Of a stretch of DNA of 64,000 nucleotides, positions 25,227 through 33,673 are shown in pieces. The DNA is from Gluconacetobacter azotocaptans. Lineage in GTDB: Bacteria > Pseudomonadota > Alphaproteobacteria > Acetobacterales > Acetobacteraceae. Each line of letters starts with the position of its first letter. Position 1 is the first letter of the stretch. A program made the position numbers and the translations under genes. The stretch is from contig NZ_JABEQF010000003.1 of NCBI RefSeq assembly GCF_014174355.1, positions 310,001 to 374,000 of the forward strand. Reading direction: 5' to 3'. Below the pieces are notes generated by a model. The model was not told the DNA's origin. It was given only the letters and a program-made list of their open reading frames with translations, and did no database searches.

Positions 25227-27422
25227 TCAGGAAATTGTCGCGACCGTTTTGATGCGGGAACGCGGATAGATCTCGGACTGCGAAAGAACGGAAACCGATG
25301 GGCGCACGCGCTCCACGATGGAACGCATGGGGTCGCGTACCGGCGTCGAAACGACGATGACAGGCACCTCTCCGCCCGTGGAGACCGCGTTGAAGGTGTC
25401 GCGGAGCTTGCCCACGAATGCGTTCAGCACCGAGGGGGGCATGGCCAGGCGCCGGTCGTCTGCCGGTCCGGTCATATGCGCTATGAACTCCCCCTCCCAT
25501 TCCGGCGACAGCGTAATCATCGGGATGTATCCGGCCTGGCCGACCAGGGCGTTGCATATCTGCCGGGACAGGCGAATCCGCACATGGCCGGTCAGGGCCT
25601 GCACGCCGCGCAGGCCGAGGCTGCACCCTTCCTGAATGCTCTCCAGGATGGTCGGAAGGTCGCGTATCGAGACACGCTCGGCCAGCAGCGATTGCAGGAC
25701 ACGCTGGACCGTGCTGACCGGAACCTGCGACGGAATCAGGTCATTGACAAGCTTCTGCTGTTCACGCGGCAGGTCATCCAGAAGGGACTGGGTGGCGACG
25801 TATGTCAGCAGGTCCGGAAGGTTCTGCCTGACCGTCTCGCTGAGATGCGTGACGATGACGCTGGGCGGGTCCACCACGGTGCATTGCATCGCAACGGCCT
25901 TGGCCTTGAGCGACGGGTCGATCCATACGGCGGGAAGGCCGAATGCGGGCTCCGTGGCCTTGTCGCCCGGCAGGGCCGGTGCGCCGCCCGAGGGGCTCAT
26001 GGCCATCAGCTTCGCCGGCTTCACATCGCCCGAGCCGATCTCGATCTCCTTGAGCTTGATGACGTACCTGTCCGACGGAAGATGGATGTTGTCCTGTATC
26101 CTCACCGGGGGGGTGACGAACCCCATCTCGGAGGCGATCGTCCTGCGCAGCGCCTTGATCTGCTCGGTAAGCTGCGGATTTTCGCCGCTCGTCAGGGGCA
26201 GAAGGCCGAAGCCCAACTCCAGACGCAGCAGATCCAGCTTCAGCATCTCGGAAATGGGCGCCACTGTCGGCTGCGCCGATGTTTCGGTGACGTCTCCGTC
26301 CGCGTCCCTGACCGGGGATTTGTGGCGCAGCCACGCGCCGGCGCCGGCCGAGACTGCGATGGCCAGAAACGGGAAGGCGGGAAGACCGGGCATCAGGGCG
26401 AAGATGGCCGAAAGTGCTGCGGCCAGGGCCAGCGGCTTGGTATTGCCGCCCAGCTGGCGGACAAGCGCCACGTCCGCCGATCCGTCCGTTCCGCCTTTGG
26501 TGACGACGATACCGGAGGCGGTCGAAACCAGAAGAGCGGGGATCTGCGAGACCAGCCCGTCGCCGACCGTCAGCATGGTGAAGGTGTTGACGGCCTCGCT
26601 CACGGGCATGCCGTGTCGCAGGACACCGATCAGCAGCCCGCCGACAATGTTGATCGCCGTGATGATGATACCGGCCACGGCGTCGCCGCGCACGAACTTG
26701 GCCGCGCCGTCCATCGCGCCGTAAAAGGTGCTTTCGGCTTCCAGTTCCTTGCGTTTTTCACGCGCCGTACGTTCGTTGATCGCCCCTGACGACAGGTCGG
26801 CATCGATGGCCATCTGCTTGCCGGGCATGGCGTCGAGGAAGAAGCGTGCCGCCACTTCGGCGATGCGCCCCGACCCCTTCGTGATGACCATGAAGTTCAC
26901 GACCAGCAGGATGCAGAACACGATCCCGCCGATGACGACGTCGCCGCCCATCAGGAACCCGCCGAAGGCGGCCACCACGTGGCCCGCGGCATAGGCGCCC
27001 TCGCTGCCATGGCTGAGGATGAGGCGCGTCGTCGCGATTTCGAGCGACAGGCGCAGCAGGGTCGTCAGCAGCAGCAGGGTGGGAAACGACGTGAAATCAA
27101 GCGGGCGCTCAAGGAACAGCGCCACCATGAGCACCAGCACCGACGACGTGAGCGACAGCGCCAGGCCCATGTCCAGGACCAGCGTCGGCAGCGGAAGAAT
27201 GAGGATGGACAGCAGAAGGACCACGCCAAGCGCAAGGCCGATGTCCGTGCCGGGGATCATGGACCGCCAGGGCACGTCGCGCCATCCGCCATTGCGCAGC
27301 GTTTCGGCCGAACGTGTCAGATTGCGCGAGGCGGACGAAATCTTATGTCGCGCCGCGGCGGTTCTGTCAGACAGCGTACCGCCGACCGGTTTCTTGACCG
27401 AAGTGCCATCGGCAGTACTCAA
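25227..27422 (-). CDS. flhA: Flagellar export gate protein FlhA
   Basis: FlhA is the nonameric export-gate component that binds chaperone-substrate complexes. The 731-aa protein has an N-terminal membrane domain with eight or so helices. It carries the FHIPEP-family landmark stretches LDFTSFPTLLLLTTLLRLSL and AMPGKQMAIDADLSSG, and a large cytoplasmic domain ending near the stop. The start codon is TTG (27422-27420), with a weak GGGAAA upstream. It stands alone between the che genes and a divergent regulator gene. The region before FlhA is 326 bp and should hold both promoters. Confidence 0.96.
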   Translation of the reverse strand: MSTADGTSVKKPVGGTLSDRTAAARHKISSASRNLTRSAETLRNGGWRDVPWRSMIPGTDIGLALGVVLLLSILILPLPTLVLDMGLALSLTSSVLVLMVALFLERPLDFTSFPTLLLLTTLLRLSLEIATTRLILSHGSEGAYAAGHVVAAFGGFLMGGDVVIGGIVFCILLVVNFMVITKGSGRIAEVAARFFLDAMPGKQMAIDADLSSGAINERTAREKRKELEAESTFYGAMDGAAKFVRGDAVAGIIITAINIVGGLLIGVLRHGMPVSEAVNTFTMLTVGDGLVSQIPALLVSTASGIVVTKGGTDGSADVALVRQLGGNTKPLALAAALSAIFALMPGLPAFPFLAIAVSAGAGAWLRHKSPVRDADGDVTETSAQPTVAPISEMLKLDLLRLELGFGLLPLTSGENPQLTEQIKALRRTIASEMGFVTPPVRIQDNIHLPSDRYVIKLKEIEIGSGDVKPAKLMAMSPSGGAPALPGDKATEPAFGLPAVWIDPSLKAKAVAMQCTVVDPPSVIVTHLSETVRQNLPDLLTYVATQSLLDDLPREQQKLVNDLIPSQVPVSTVQRVLQSLLAERVSIRDLPTILESIQEGCSLGLRGVQALTGHVRIRLSRQICNALVGQAGYIPMITLSPEWEGEFIAHMTGPADDRRLAMPPSVLNAFVGKLRDTFNAVSTGGEVPVIVVSTPVRDPMRSIVERVRPSVSVLSQSEIYPRSRIKTVATIS

Positions 27423-27748
27423 GGACTAGATTTCCCTTTTGCGCATCTTTGCAACGAGGTGTTTCCGGCGCAGTCTGTCATGGAAGCCGACCTGCCCGGC
27501 CATATGTCACCTGGGCATGGAGGCCATGTTTCCAGAGGGGAGAAAGTAACCGTTATCGTGAGTGTTGAGCAAGGCCGGAAAAGAGCGGTCATGAACCGCG
27601 ATCGACGCAGAACAGCGTCGCATCGTGAAATGGCAGCCTTGCCAGCAGCCGCTCTATCCACCCAGAATACCATCTGACAAACCCGGCGTGGTCACGGCCC
27701 CATGTCCCCGCGCGTGTATGGCTGTCAGCACTTATGACGGAAGTGAAT
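27423..27748. promoter_or_regulatory. Divergent regulatory region of flhA and the CtrA-like gene
   Basis: The 326 bp separate two divergently transcribed genes, so both promoters must lie here. No CtrA-type TTAA-N7-TTAA site and no correctly spaced -24/-12 element was found by eye. GGAAG lies 5 bases before the ATG at 27749. Confidence 0.4.
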
Positions 27749-28552
27749 ATGCAGGTATTATGCATCGGTGACAGTTCGATCCCAGGCGATGGACGGCCCT
27801 GCGCCGGCCTGTCAAAAGCCGCGATCGAGGGAGCCGTGTCGATAACGATGTCGGGCCCCGAAGGGGTTGTGGAAACGTTGCGCCGCGCGCAGTACGACAT
27901 CGCGGTTGTCCAGCAGATGTCGCCGGATGTGCGGCTATTGCGCCACATCCGCAACAGTCGCCTTTCGACACCCGTCATGATCATCGCCCGGAACATCACC
28001 CCCGCGGGTGTTGCCGAGGTTCTGTCGGTCGGCGCCGACGACTGCGTGCCGGCGTCGGTCGATCCCACGGAATTGCTGGCCCGCCTGCGCGCCATCGTCC
28101 GGCGGGCCAGCGGACATGACAGCCTGAGCCTGCATATCGGACGGCTGACGGTGCATGTCGACAGGCGGCAGGCCCATATCGACGGGAAGCTGATTCCGCT
28201 GACCCGGCGGGAATACGACATTGTCGAACTGCTGGCGCTGCGAAAGAACCAGGTGCTGAGCAAGGAGGCTCTTCTCGACAATCTCTATGCCGGGCAGAGC
28301 GAACCGCACGGCAAGGTCATTGACGTCATGATCTGCCAGGTAAGGAAGAAGATGCGCAGTATTGGCATTGACGAGCCGTTCACGACGCTATGGGGAATCG
28401 GCTACCGCCTCAACGAGGATGCCTTCGCCCCGGTGGGGGCCAGGATGAACGGTATCGACGGAATTATCGGGCAGGTGTCGAGGGAATCCAGTATTCCGAT
28501 GACGCCGGGCATCAATATCATGGTCCCTTCCGACGCACTGGACATCGTGTAG
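27749..28552 (+). CDS. CtrA-like response regulator with degenerate receiver
   Basis: The 267-aa protein aligns well with CtrA from end to end. The DNA-binding wing (LTRREYDIVELLALRKNQVL, then GKVIDVMICQVRKKM and LWGIGYRL) is intact. In the receiver the phospho-acceptor position is Q55 (YDIAVVQQM), the acidic pair is reduced to one Asp (IGDSS), the switch Ser/Thr is A80, and the conserved Lys is A102. It should therefore work without phosphorylation. It has a C-terminal extension of about 45 residues. Divergence from flhA suggests an orphan flagellar regulator of the kind seen with FtcR, but the target genes are unknown. Confidence 0.8.
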   Translation: MQVLCIGDSSIPGDGRPCAGLSKAAIEGAVSITMSGPEGVVETLRRAQYDIAVVQQMSPDVRLLRHIRNSRLSTPVMIIARNITPAGVAEVLSVGADDCVPASVDPTELLARLRAIVRRASGHDSLSLHIGRLTVHVDRRQAHIDGKLIPLTRREYDIVELLALRKNQVLSKEALLDNLYAGQSEPHGKVIDVMICQVRKKMRSIGIDEPFTTLWGIGYRLNEDAFAPVGARMNGIDGIIGQVSRESSIPMTPGINIMVPSDALDIV

Positions 28553-28624
28553 CGCCGCGAGATCATTCCGGACGCGGATAGTCAGTCAGGCAGGCGGTAT
28601 TCAATCCACGCCTGTCCGTATCCG

Positions 28625-29071
28625 TCAGACGTCGCTGCGCAAGGTCAGCGCCCCTCCCGAGGTGGAATCCACCGCGTAGCGACCGGAAGGGGCGTAGCCG
28701 GCACATGATTCCTGAGCGGCATCCACCACAATAAGCCGGATGACGGCGTTCTGTGCGTCGATGGCGTTTTTCAGGAGCTTGCGATTGGTCCGCACCAGAG
28801 CGCCGAACAGTTTTGCCGCCTCTGCCATGTCGGGGGGGATCAGGGCCTGCTGCTGCTCGGGCGACAAGGACCCGTCGCCAGGGGGGCTGCCAGCATGAGC
28901 GGACAACGCCTCTTCCAGCGCCGTCATCTCCTTCTGCTTCTCCGGCAGCATGGCCGCCACGTCCTTCAGTTTTCCGGCGGTCAGGAAGTCGTTCTCGCGC
29001 TCAAGGACGGCGCAGACATCCTGAAAGCAGCGCAGGAGCCGGGCTTTCGATCTGTCGCGCGCGCGCGTCAT
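28625..29071 (-). CDS. flgN: FlgN-like flagellar chaperone
   Basis: The 148-aa protein is helical and charged, with the E-x-x-x-L-x-x-G-x-(L/A) type N-terminal repeat (ERENDFLTAGKL) common in FlgN, the export chaperone of the junction proteins FlgK and FlgL. Family identity is low, so the call uses composition, length and context. It overlaps the flgJ stop as ATGA (29068-29071) and is last in flgI-flgJ-flgN. Confidence 0.65.
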   Translation of the reverse strand: MTRARDRSKARLLRCFQDVCAVLERENDFLTAGKLKDVAAMLPEKQKEMTALEEALSAHAGSPPGDGSLSPEQQQALIPPDMAEAAKLFGALVRTNRKLLKNAIDAQNAVIRLIVVDAAQESCAGYAPSGRYAVDSTSGGALTLRSDV

Positions 29072-29394
29072 GACTGCGCTTTCTCCTGCATGGCCAGCAT
29101 CTGGCGATAAATGCTGTCGGACAGACCGATGCCGCCATTATTGGCGATCTGCTTGCCCATCTCCAGAACCTGAAGCGAACGGAACTGCTGCTCGGCCGCG
29201 CCCCCCCCGAACATGCCCTCCGAGGTGTCGGCGGTGTCGAACATCGGCTGAAGAAGCTCGCCGATTGTCATCCCCTCGAACTCGACGGCCGCCTTGCGCG
29301 CCTTCTCCACCACGCTGGTGCCCGTATCGGACTGCGCGGACGACAGGTGCTGGCCTACGGATGACAGGGCGCCTGTGATGCTTCCTACACTCAT
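29068..29394 (-). CDS. flgJ: Rod-binding protein FlgJ, N-terminal domain only
   Basis: At 108 aa this matches only the rod-scaffold domain of FlgJ (also called CheL in alphaproteobacteria), with KAAVEFEGMTIGELLQPMFD and GGGAAEQQFRSLQVLEMGKQ. The muramidase domain of enterobacterial FlgJ is absent, so another enzyme must open the peptidoglycan; a lytic transglycosylase gene lies about 1.7 kb away, divergent from flgI. It starts 8 bp after flgI. Confidence 0.93.
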   Translation of the reverse strand: MSVGSITGALSSVGQHLSSAQSDTGTSVVEKARKAAVEFEGMTIGELLQPMFDTADTSEGMFGGGAAEQQFRSLQVLEMGKQIANNGGIGLSDSIYRQMLAMQEKAQS

Positions 29395-29402
29395 GATTCT
29401 GG

Positions 29403-30587
29403 CTACCTCACCTCAAGATCGGCCTGCAAGGCGCCATCGGCCTTGATGGCCTGCAGGATGCCGATCATGTCTCGTGGTCCCATCCCCAGGGCGTTCATGC
29501 CCGCGACCAGGCTGGCCAGGGTCGGGCCCTCACGCAATATCCCAAGACGATGCTCGCTATCCGTGCTTGCATTGATCTGCGTGCGTGGCGCCACGGCGGT
29601 CGTTCCGTTGGAGAACGGGCCCGGCTGGACGACCTGCGGCAATTCCGTGATCTGGATCGTCAGGTTCCCCTGGGCGATGGCGACGGTGGTCATGCGCACG
29701 TTGTCGCCCATGACGATCGTGCCGCTGGCCTCGTCGACAATCACCTTGGCCATCGTGTCCGGCTCGATCATGAGGTCACCGATACGATAGAGTGTCTGTG
29801 CGATATCCCGACCCGAGAGATCGACGAAGATAGTACGAGGATCGTCGACCCGCGCCATGCCGCCGCCGATATGCCGGTTGATGGCATTGGCGATGCGTGT
29901 CGCCGTCGTGAAATTGGGGTTGAACAGGGAAAGGTGGATGATCCCACCCGCTCCGAGCACCACAGGGACTTCGCGCTCGACCACCCCGCCGTTTGCGATA
30001 TGGCCGCTGGTCGGAATATTCCGCGTAACGCTGGCGGCCGCGCCGGTGGCGGTGAAAGCGTTCGTCACCAGGGACCCCTGGGCAACGGCATAGACCTCGC
30101 CATCGGCGGCCTGGAGAGGGGTCACAAGCAGGGTTCCGCCCGTCAGGTCGCGTGCGTCGCCAACGGCGGACACCGTGACATCGATGCGCCCGCCACCGTG
30201 CGAGAACGGGGGAAGGGTGGCGGTGACCATCACCGCGGCCACGTCGTGCGTCTGAAGCTGTATCTCACGATCGCGGATGTTCACGCCAAGGCGGTTCAGC
30301 ATGCCGATCAGCGTCTCGCGGGTGAAGATCGTGTTGGTCAGGCGGTCGCCGGTACCGCGCAGACCGACAACGAGGCCATATCCGACAAGCTGGTTTTCAC
30401 GTACGCCTTCGTAATCGACGATATCCTTGATTCGGACCGAAGCGCCATGGGCTGCCGTCATCGGGAAGAGTCCGGCGCAGACCAGGACCGCCGCGATCAA
30501 TGAGGGGACCCACCGCGACAGACCTGCCCTCTTTCCTTCCCGGCGGTGCGGCGAAGTGCACCCCTTGTCACGGCTACAGGCAGGCAT
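29403..30587 (-). CDS. flgI: Flagellar P-ring protein FlgI
   Basis: FlgI forms the P ring around the rod in the periplasm. The protein (394 aa from ATG 30587) has a Sec signal with a hydrophobic run near residues 27-48 and a likely cut after AAHGA. The mature start is SVRIKDIVDYEGVRENQLVG, the family signature, followed by GLRGTGD and later VRMTTVAIAQGNLTI. A start nine codons further upstream is possible. It is first in flgI-flgJ-flgN. Confidence 0.96.
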   Translation of the reverse strand: MPACSRDKGCTSPHRREGKRAGLSRWVPSLIAAVLVCAGLFPMTAAHGASVRIKDIVDYEGVRENQLVGYGLVVGLRGTGDRLTNTIFTRETLIGMLNRLGVNIRDREIQLQTHDVAAVMVTATLPPFSHGGGRIDVTVSAVGDARDLTGGTLLVTPLQAADGEVYAVAQGSLVTNAFTATGAAASVTRNIPTSGHIANGGVVEREVPVVLGAGGIIHLSLFNPNFTTATRIANAINRHIGGGMARVDDPRTIFVDLSGRDIAQTLYRIGDLMIEPDTMAKVIVDEASGTIVMGDNVRMTTVAIAQGNLTIQITELPQVVQPGPFSNGTTAVAPRTQINASTDSEHRLGILREGPTLASLVAGMNALGMGPRDMIGILQAIKADGALQADLEVR

Positions 30588-31140
30588 GGTCGTCACATTC
30601 AATGGTCGCCTCAAGGCGATTCCTCATAGAACCGGTCACCTTTGCATTCCAGCCAATGGCTTCCGGAGAACATACCACAGCGTCACCGCAGAATACGCCC
30701 GCCGGGCATGACATTCAATGCCTCATGACTGTAACGCCGGCCTTCGGAAGCTCGTGCCCGCGGCACAAAGATGGCGTCCAGGCAGCGGTCACGCCGTCCT
30801 ATGCCCGGTCATGAATGCGGGAAATCGCGAGGGTGACGGACTTTGCGCAAGAAGCCGAACAGACTATACGTCCTTGTTCATTTCGTTTCGTTCTCTATAA
30901 GCGGTGCGGCGCGGCCGGTACGGACATCGGGTCCGTCCTGGTCATGATCCGCCGCGATGGCCATTCGCCGGGTGGGCTTCGCGGGCTGCGGCCTATGGCC
31001 GGGAAGGACAGTTTCGGGATAATGACCTGATCATGCATGATCTCAACGGCTGTCCCGGCCAGGCCCCTGTCGCCGGCATGATAATCGGGTCGTCGGGTCT
31101 CGCCGGGGGCCTCGGGCCATCATCGGCCGACTGACCCGTC
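30588..31140. other. Divergent intergenic region between flgI and lytic transglycosylase
   Basis: This 553-bp region has no recognised gene. Small plus-strand frames ending at 31134 have no family likeness and weak ribosome sites. The only clear signal is the promoter-like pair listed separately. The flgI promoter should lie near 30600-30700. Confidence 0.4.
30874..30901 (+). promoter_or_regulatory. Promoter-like -35/-10 pair before the lytic transglycosylase
   Basis: TTGTTC (30874-30879) and TATAAG (30896-30901) are separated by 16 bases in an AT-richer island. The next gene starts 240 bp downstream. Weak prediction. Confidence 0.3.
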
Positions 31141-32004
31141 ATGCCTGTCTTCCCCATCCGCCGTCCGCTCTGCCTGGCGCTTGTTGCCGCCATTCTGTTC
31201 CCTCATGTGCCCGCGGCTGCGGGCCGGACGCCGGAGGCCGCGCTGTGTCTGGCAGCGACGGCGCAGGCTGAACGGGCGCTGCGCATCCCCGACGGGTTCC
31301 TCGCCGCCATGAGCCGGGTGGAAAGTGGGAAGCTGGAGCCGGACGGCGTCATTTCGGCGTGGCCATGGACCGTCAATGCGGCCGGTGCCGGATATCACTA
31401 CGCGACCCGTGAGGAAGCCATGGCTGCCGTCCGGATGTTTCGCCAGGAGGGGATCACGTCGATCGACGTCGGCTGCATGCAGGTCAACCTGCAACAGCAC
31501 CCGGATGCCTTTCCGTCACTCGAGCAGGCTTTCGATCCTGTCCGCAATGCGCTTTACGCTGGGACCTTCCTGCTCCAGATGCACGACAAGACAGGAAGCT
31601 GGCCACGGGCGGCGGCGGCCTATCATTCACAGACGCCCGGCCTGGGCCCGTCCTATCAGTGGAAGGTGCTGGAAGAATGGGCCGTTCCGCAGGATGGACG
31701 AGGTGCGCGGCCGTTCCCGCGCAAGGGCGGGCAGACGGCGCCCTCCGCCGTGGCGCAAATCTTCCCGCATCCGGTCGCCCCCCTCACGGCACGGCATACG
31801 CCCGTCATGGTAGCGGCCGCGCCGGGGGAAGACGGAAAACCGGCCGCAGGGCCGGCACGGGTGTTTCATCCCTATGAAGGCGACAGGCATTTTGCCGAAG
31901 CCCCCACGCACAAGGCCGTAACGAGCGGCGTGCGGGGGCGAACGCTGGCATCCTACCGCTCGGCGCCCGTGGCGCTGGCCGGATCGCAGCGGCCGATGTA
32001 CTGA
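31141..32004 (+). CDS. Lytic transglycosylase (SLT fold)
   Basis: The 287-aa protein has a signal peptide ending near PAAAG (residue 28). The SLT-type catalytic region has E61 in MSRVESGK, followed by a GCMQVNLQQHP block and AAAYHSQTPG, which fit the family 1 fold. The C-terminal 110 residues are low in complexity. It cleaves peptidoglycan in the periplasm. Because FlgJ here lacks its muramidase domain, and this gene lies beside flgI-flgJ, it may open the wall for the rod, as SltF does in Rhodobacter. Confidence 0.83.
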   Translation: MPVFPIRRPLCLALVAAILFPHVPAAAGRTPEAALCLAATAQAERALRIPDGFLAAMSRVESGKLEPDGVISAWPWTVNAAGAGYHYATREEAMAAVRMFRQEGITSIDVGCMQVNLQQHPDAFPSLEQAFDPVRNALYAGTFLLQMHDKTGSWPRAAAAYHSQTPGLGPSYQWKVLEEWAVPQDGRGARPFPRKGGQTAPSAVAQIFPHPVAPLTARHTPVMVAAAPGEDGKPAAGPARVFHPYEGDRHFAEAPTHKAVTSGVRGRTLASYRSAPVALAGSQRPMY

Positions 32005-32059
32005 CGGGAAGCCCCCGGCATCCTTGCAGGCCCCGCCGGAAAGGCGGCGGCAGGCCTGA

Positions 32060-33595
32060 TCAGTCGGCCTGCCATGTCTCCACCCATTTGTGCAGGGCTT
32101 CACCGACCTCGCGCAGGACGGGGGCGAAGCTCTTCTCGCGTGCGCGGAACACGCGCATGGTCGGATACCACGGCGAGCTGTCCCCTTCGTCGCCCCACCG
32201 CCAGCAGGCATCCCACCGGCTGACAAGCCACACCGGACGACCGATTGCACCGGCAAGATGAACCAGCGAGGTATCGACGGAAATAATCAGATCGAGGCTT
32301 CCCATGATGGCGGCGGTGTCGGCCATGTCCCGGATATCGCCCATCGGGTCGAACAGGGGCTGGCCCCGCCATGCCTCGATCTCGGCGCGCGGGGGGCCGA
32401 ACTGGAGGTTCACCAGCGTGGCGTCGACAGGGCACAGGGCCGCGCCCATCTCGGCTGGCGTCGTGGACCGGCGTTTGTCGGCGGCGACATCCTCGGACAT
32501 CACGCGCCGGCCTCCGGCCCACACCAGGCCGATCCGGGGCCGGCGGGCCGGCAGCATGGCGGCAAATCGCGCGATGTCGTCCGCATCGGCCCGGAGATAG
32601 GGAATGTGCGCAGGGATATCGCTTTCGGACATCACGCCGGCGATAAAAGGCAGGTCCGGAATGGGGGCGGCATAGCTGTAGCCGTCCTCCCGGCCGAATT
32701 CCGCGATCGACCTGACGGATACGTCTGGAAAAGACTGCGCCAGCAGGCGCACCAGGCCCGCAGGGACGGCGATCGTCACCTCCGCCCCCTGCTCCAGCAG
32801 ATAGGGAACCGAGCGGATGAACTGGATCGTGTCTCCCAGACCCTGCTCCTGATAGAGGATGATTTTCTTTCCGGCCACGTCGTCGCCATGGCGCAGGCGC
32901 GGCAATGACAGGAACCACCACTCATGGTCAGTCCTCGGGGGGCGATCGACGTAGCGCGCGAATCCGTCCCGAAAATTCCCCGCCTTGAGCAGAGTAAGCG
33001 CGTACCCGAAGGCGATGGCTTGGTTATCCGGCGCCATCGTCAGCGCCCTTTCGTACCAGGGGAGCGCCTCGGCGGAGCGGCCGAGACGCTCGAGTGCGCA
33101 CCCCATGTTGTTCAGAAGCGCGGCAGTCACTTCCCCGTCCGTGACCCAGTGGAAAAGAACCTGCAACGCTTCGAGGGGATATCCCGCATTGAGAAGCGAC
33201 ACCGAGATATATTCGCACAGGCTGGTGCGTTCCCCGGGGTGCCGGGCCATCATCTCGGAGAACAGCGCGATCCCTCCGGCGAGATCGCCACCTGCGATAA
33301 GGGTATAGGCAAGGAAGGACTGTGCCCGAATATCATGTGGTTCGCGAAGCAGAACGCTCCGCAGAAGCGTCGCCACGACGTCGTGTCGGGCCGTGTGCTT
33401 CGAGATCACGCCTGCTGCCGCCGTGGTCAGGGGCAGATCGTCCGGATGGCTGGACACGACTTCAAGTGCCAGGCGGAGGGCCTCAAGGTCCTGTCCTGTC
33501 GAGAACAGGGTGCTGCAGAGCTGAACGAGATTTTCCGGGGTCGGGGACCGCAGCACTGCGTCTTTCCCTGGCGGCACCGTTCCTGTTTTCTGCAT
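32060..33595 (-). CDS. TPR-glycosyltransferase (downstream copy)
   Basis: The 511-aa protein has an N-terminal TPR superhelix (clear unit NNMGCALERLGRSAEALPWYERAL) and a C-terminal GT-B-like domain with YQEQGLGDTIQFIRSVPYL, GLVWAGGRR and DLIISVDTSLVHLAG. The layout is that of the FlmG-type enzymes that glycosylate flagellin in Caulobacter, where the TPR part binds flagellin. No membrane segment or signal is seen. It is a near-identical tandem copy of the next gene; the C-terminal halves are nearly the same, while the TPR part differs in clusters. The flagellin gene is about 3 kb away. Confidence 0.8.
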   Translation of the reverse strand: MQKTGTVPPGKDAVLRSPTPENLVQLCSTLFSTGQDLEALRLALEVVSSHPDDLPLTTAAAGVISKHTARHDVVATLLRSVLLREPHDIRAQSFLAYTLIAGGDLAGGIALFSEMMARHPGERTSLCEYISVSLLNAGYPLEALQVLFHWVTDGEVTAALLNNMGCALERLGRSAEALPWYERALTMAPDNQAIAFGYALTLLKAGNFRDGFARYVDRPPRTDHEWWFLSLPRLRHGDDVAGKKIILYQEQGLGDTIQFIRSVPYLLEQGAEVTIAVPAGLVRLLAQSFPDVSVRSIAEFGREDGYSYAAPIPDLPFIAGVMSESDIPAHIPYLRADADDIARFAAMLPARRPRIGLVWAGGRRVMSEDVAADKRRSTTPAEMGAALCPVDATLVNLQFGPPRAEIEAWRGQPLFDPMGDIRDMADTAAIMGSLDLIISVDTSLVHLAGAIGRPVWLVSRWDACWRWGDEGDSSPWYPTMRVFRAREKSFAPVLREVGEALHKWVETWQAD

Positions 33596-33673
33596 TTAGG
33601 TATCAATCTGCATTATGAATGACTTTTCGACGGTTTGCGTCCAGGGCAACGCCCATCCTGTCGGCAGGCTGGA

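Noticed and set aside
25089-26789. A 566-codon plus-strand frame over flhA
   Set aside because: It is antisense to the conserved flhA coding sequence and shows no motif.
28960-29065. Run of CGCGCGCG at the start of flgN as a possible Z-DNA or regulatory repeat
   Set aside because: It is only about ten bases and lies in coding sequence, explained by Arg/Ala codons.
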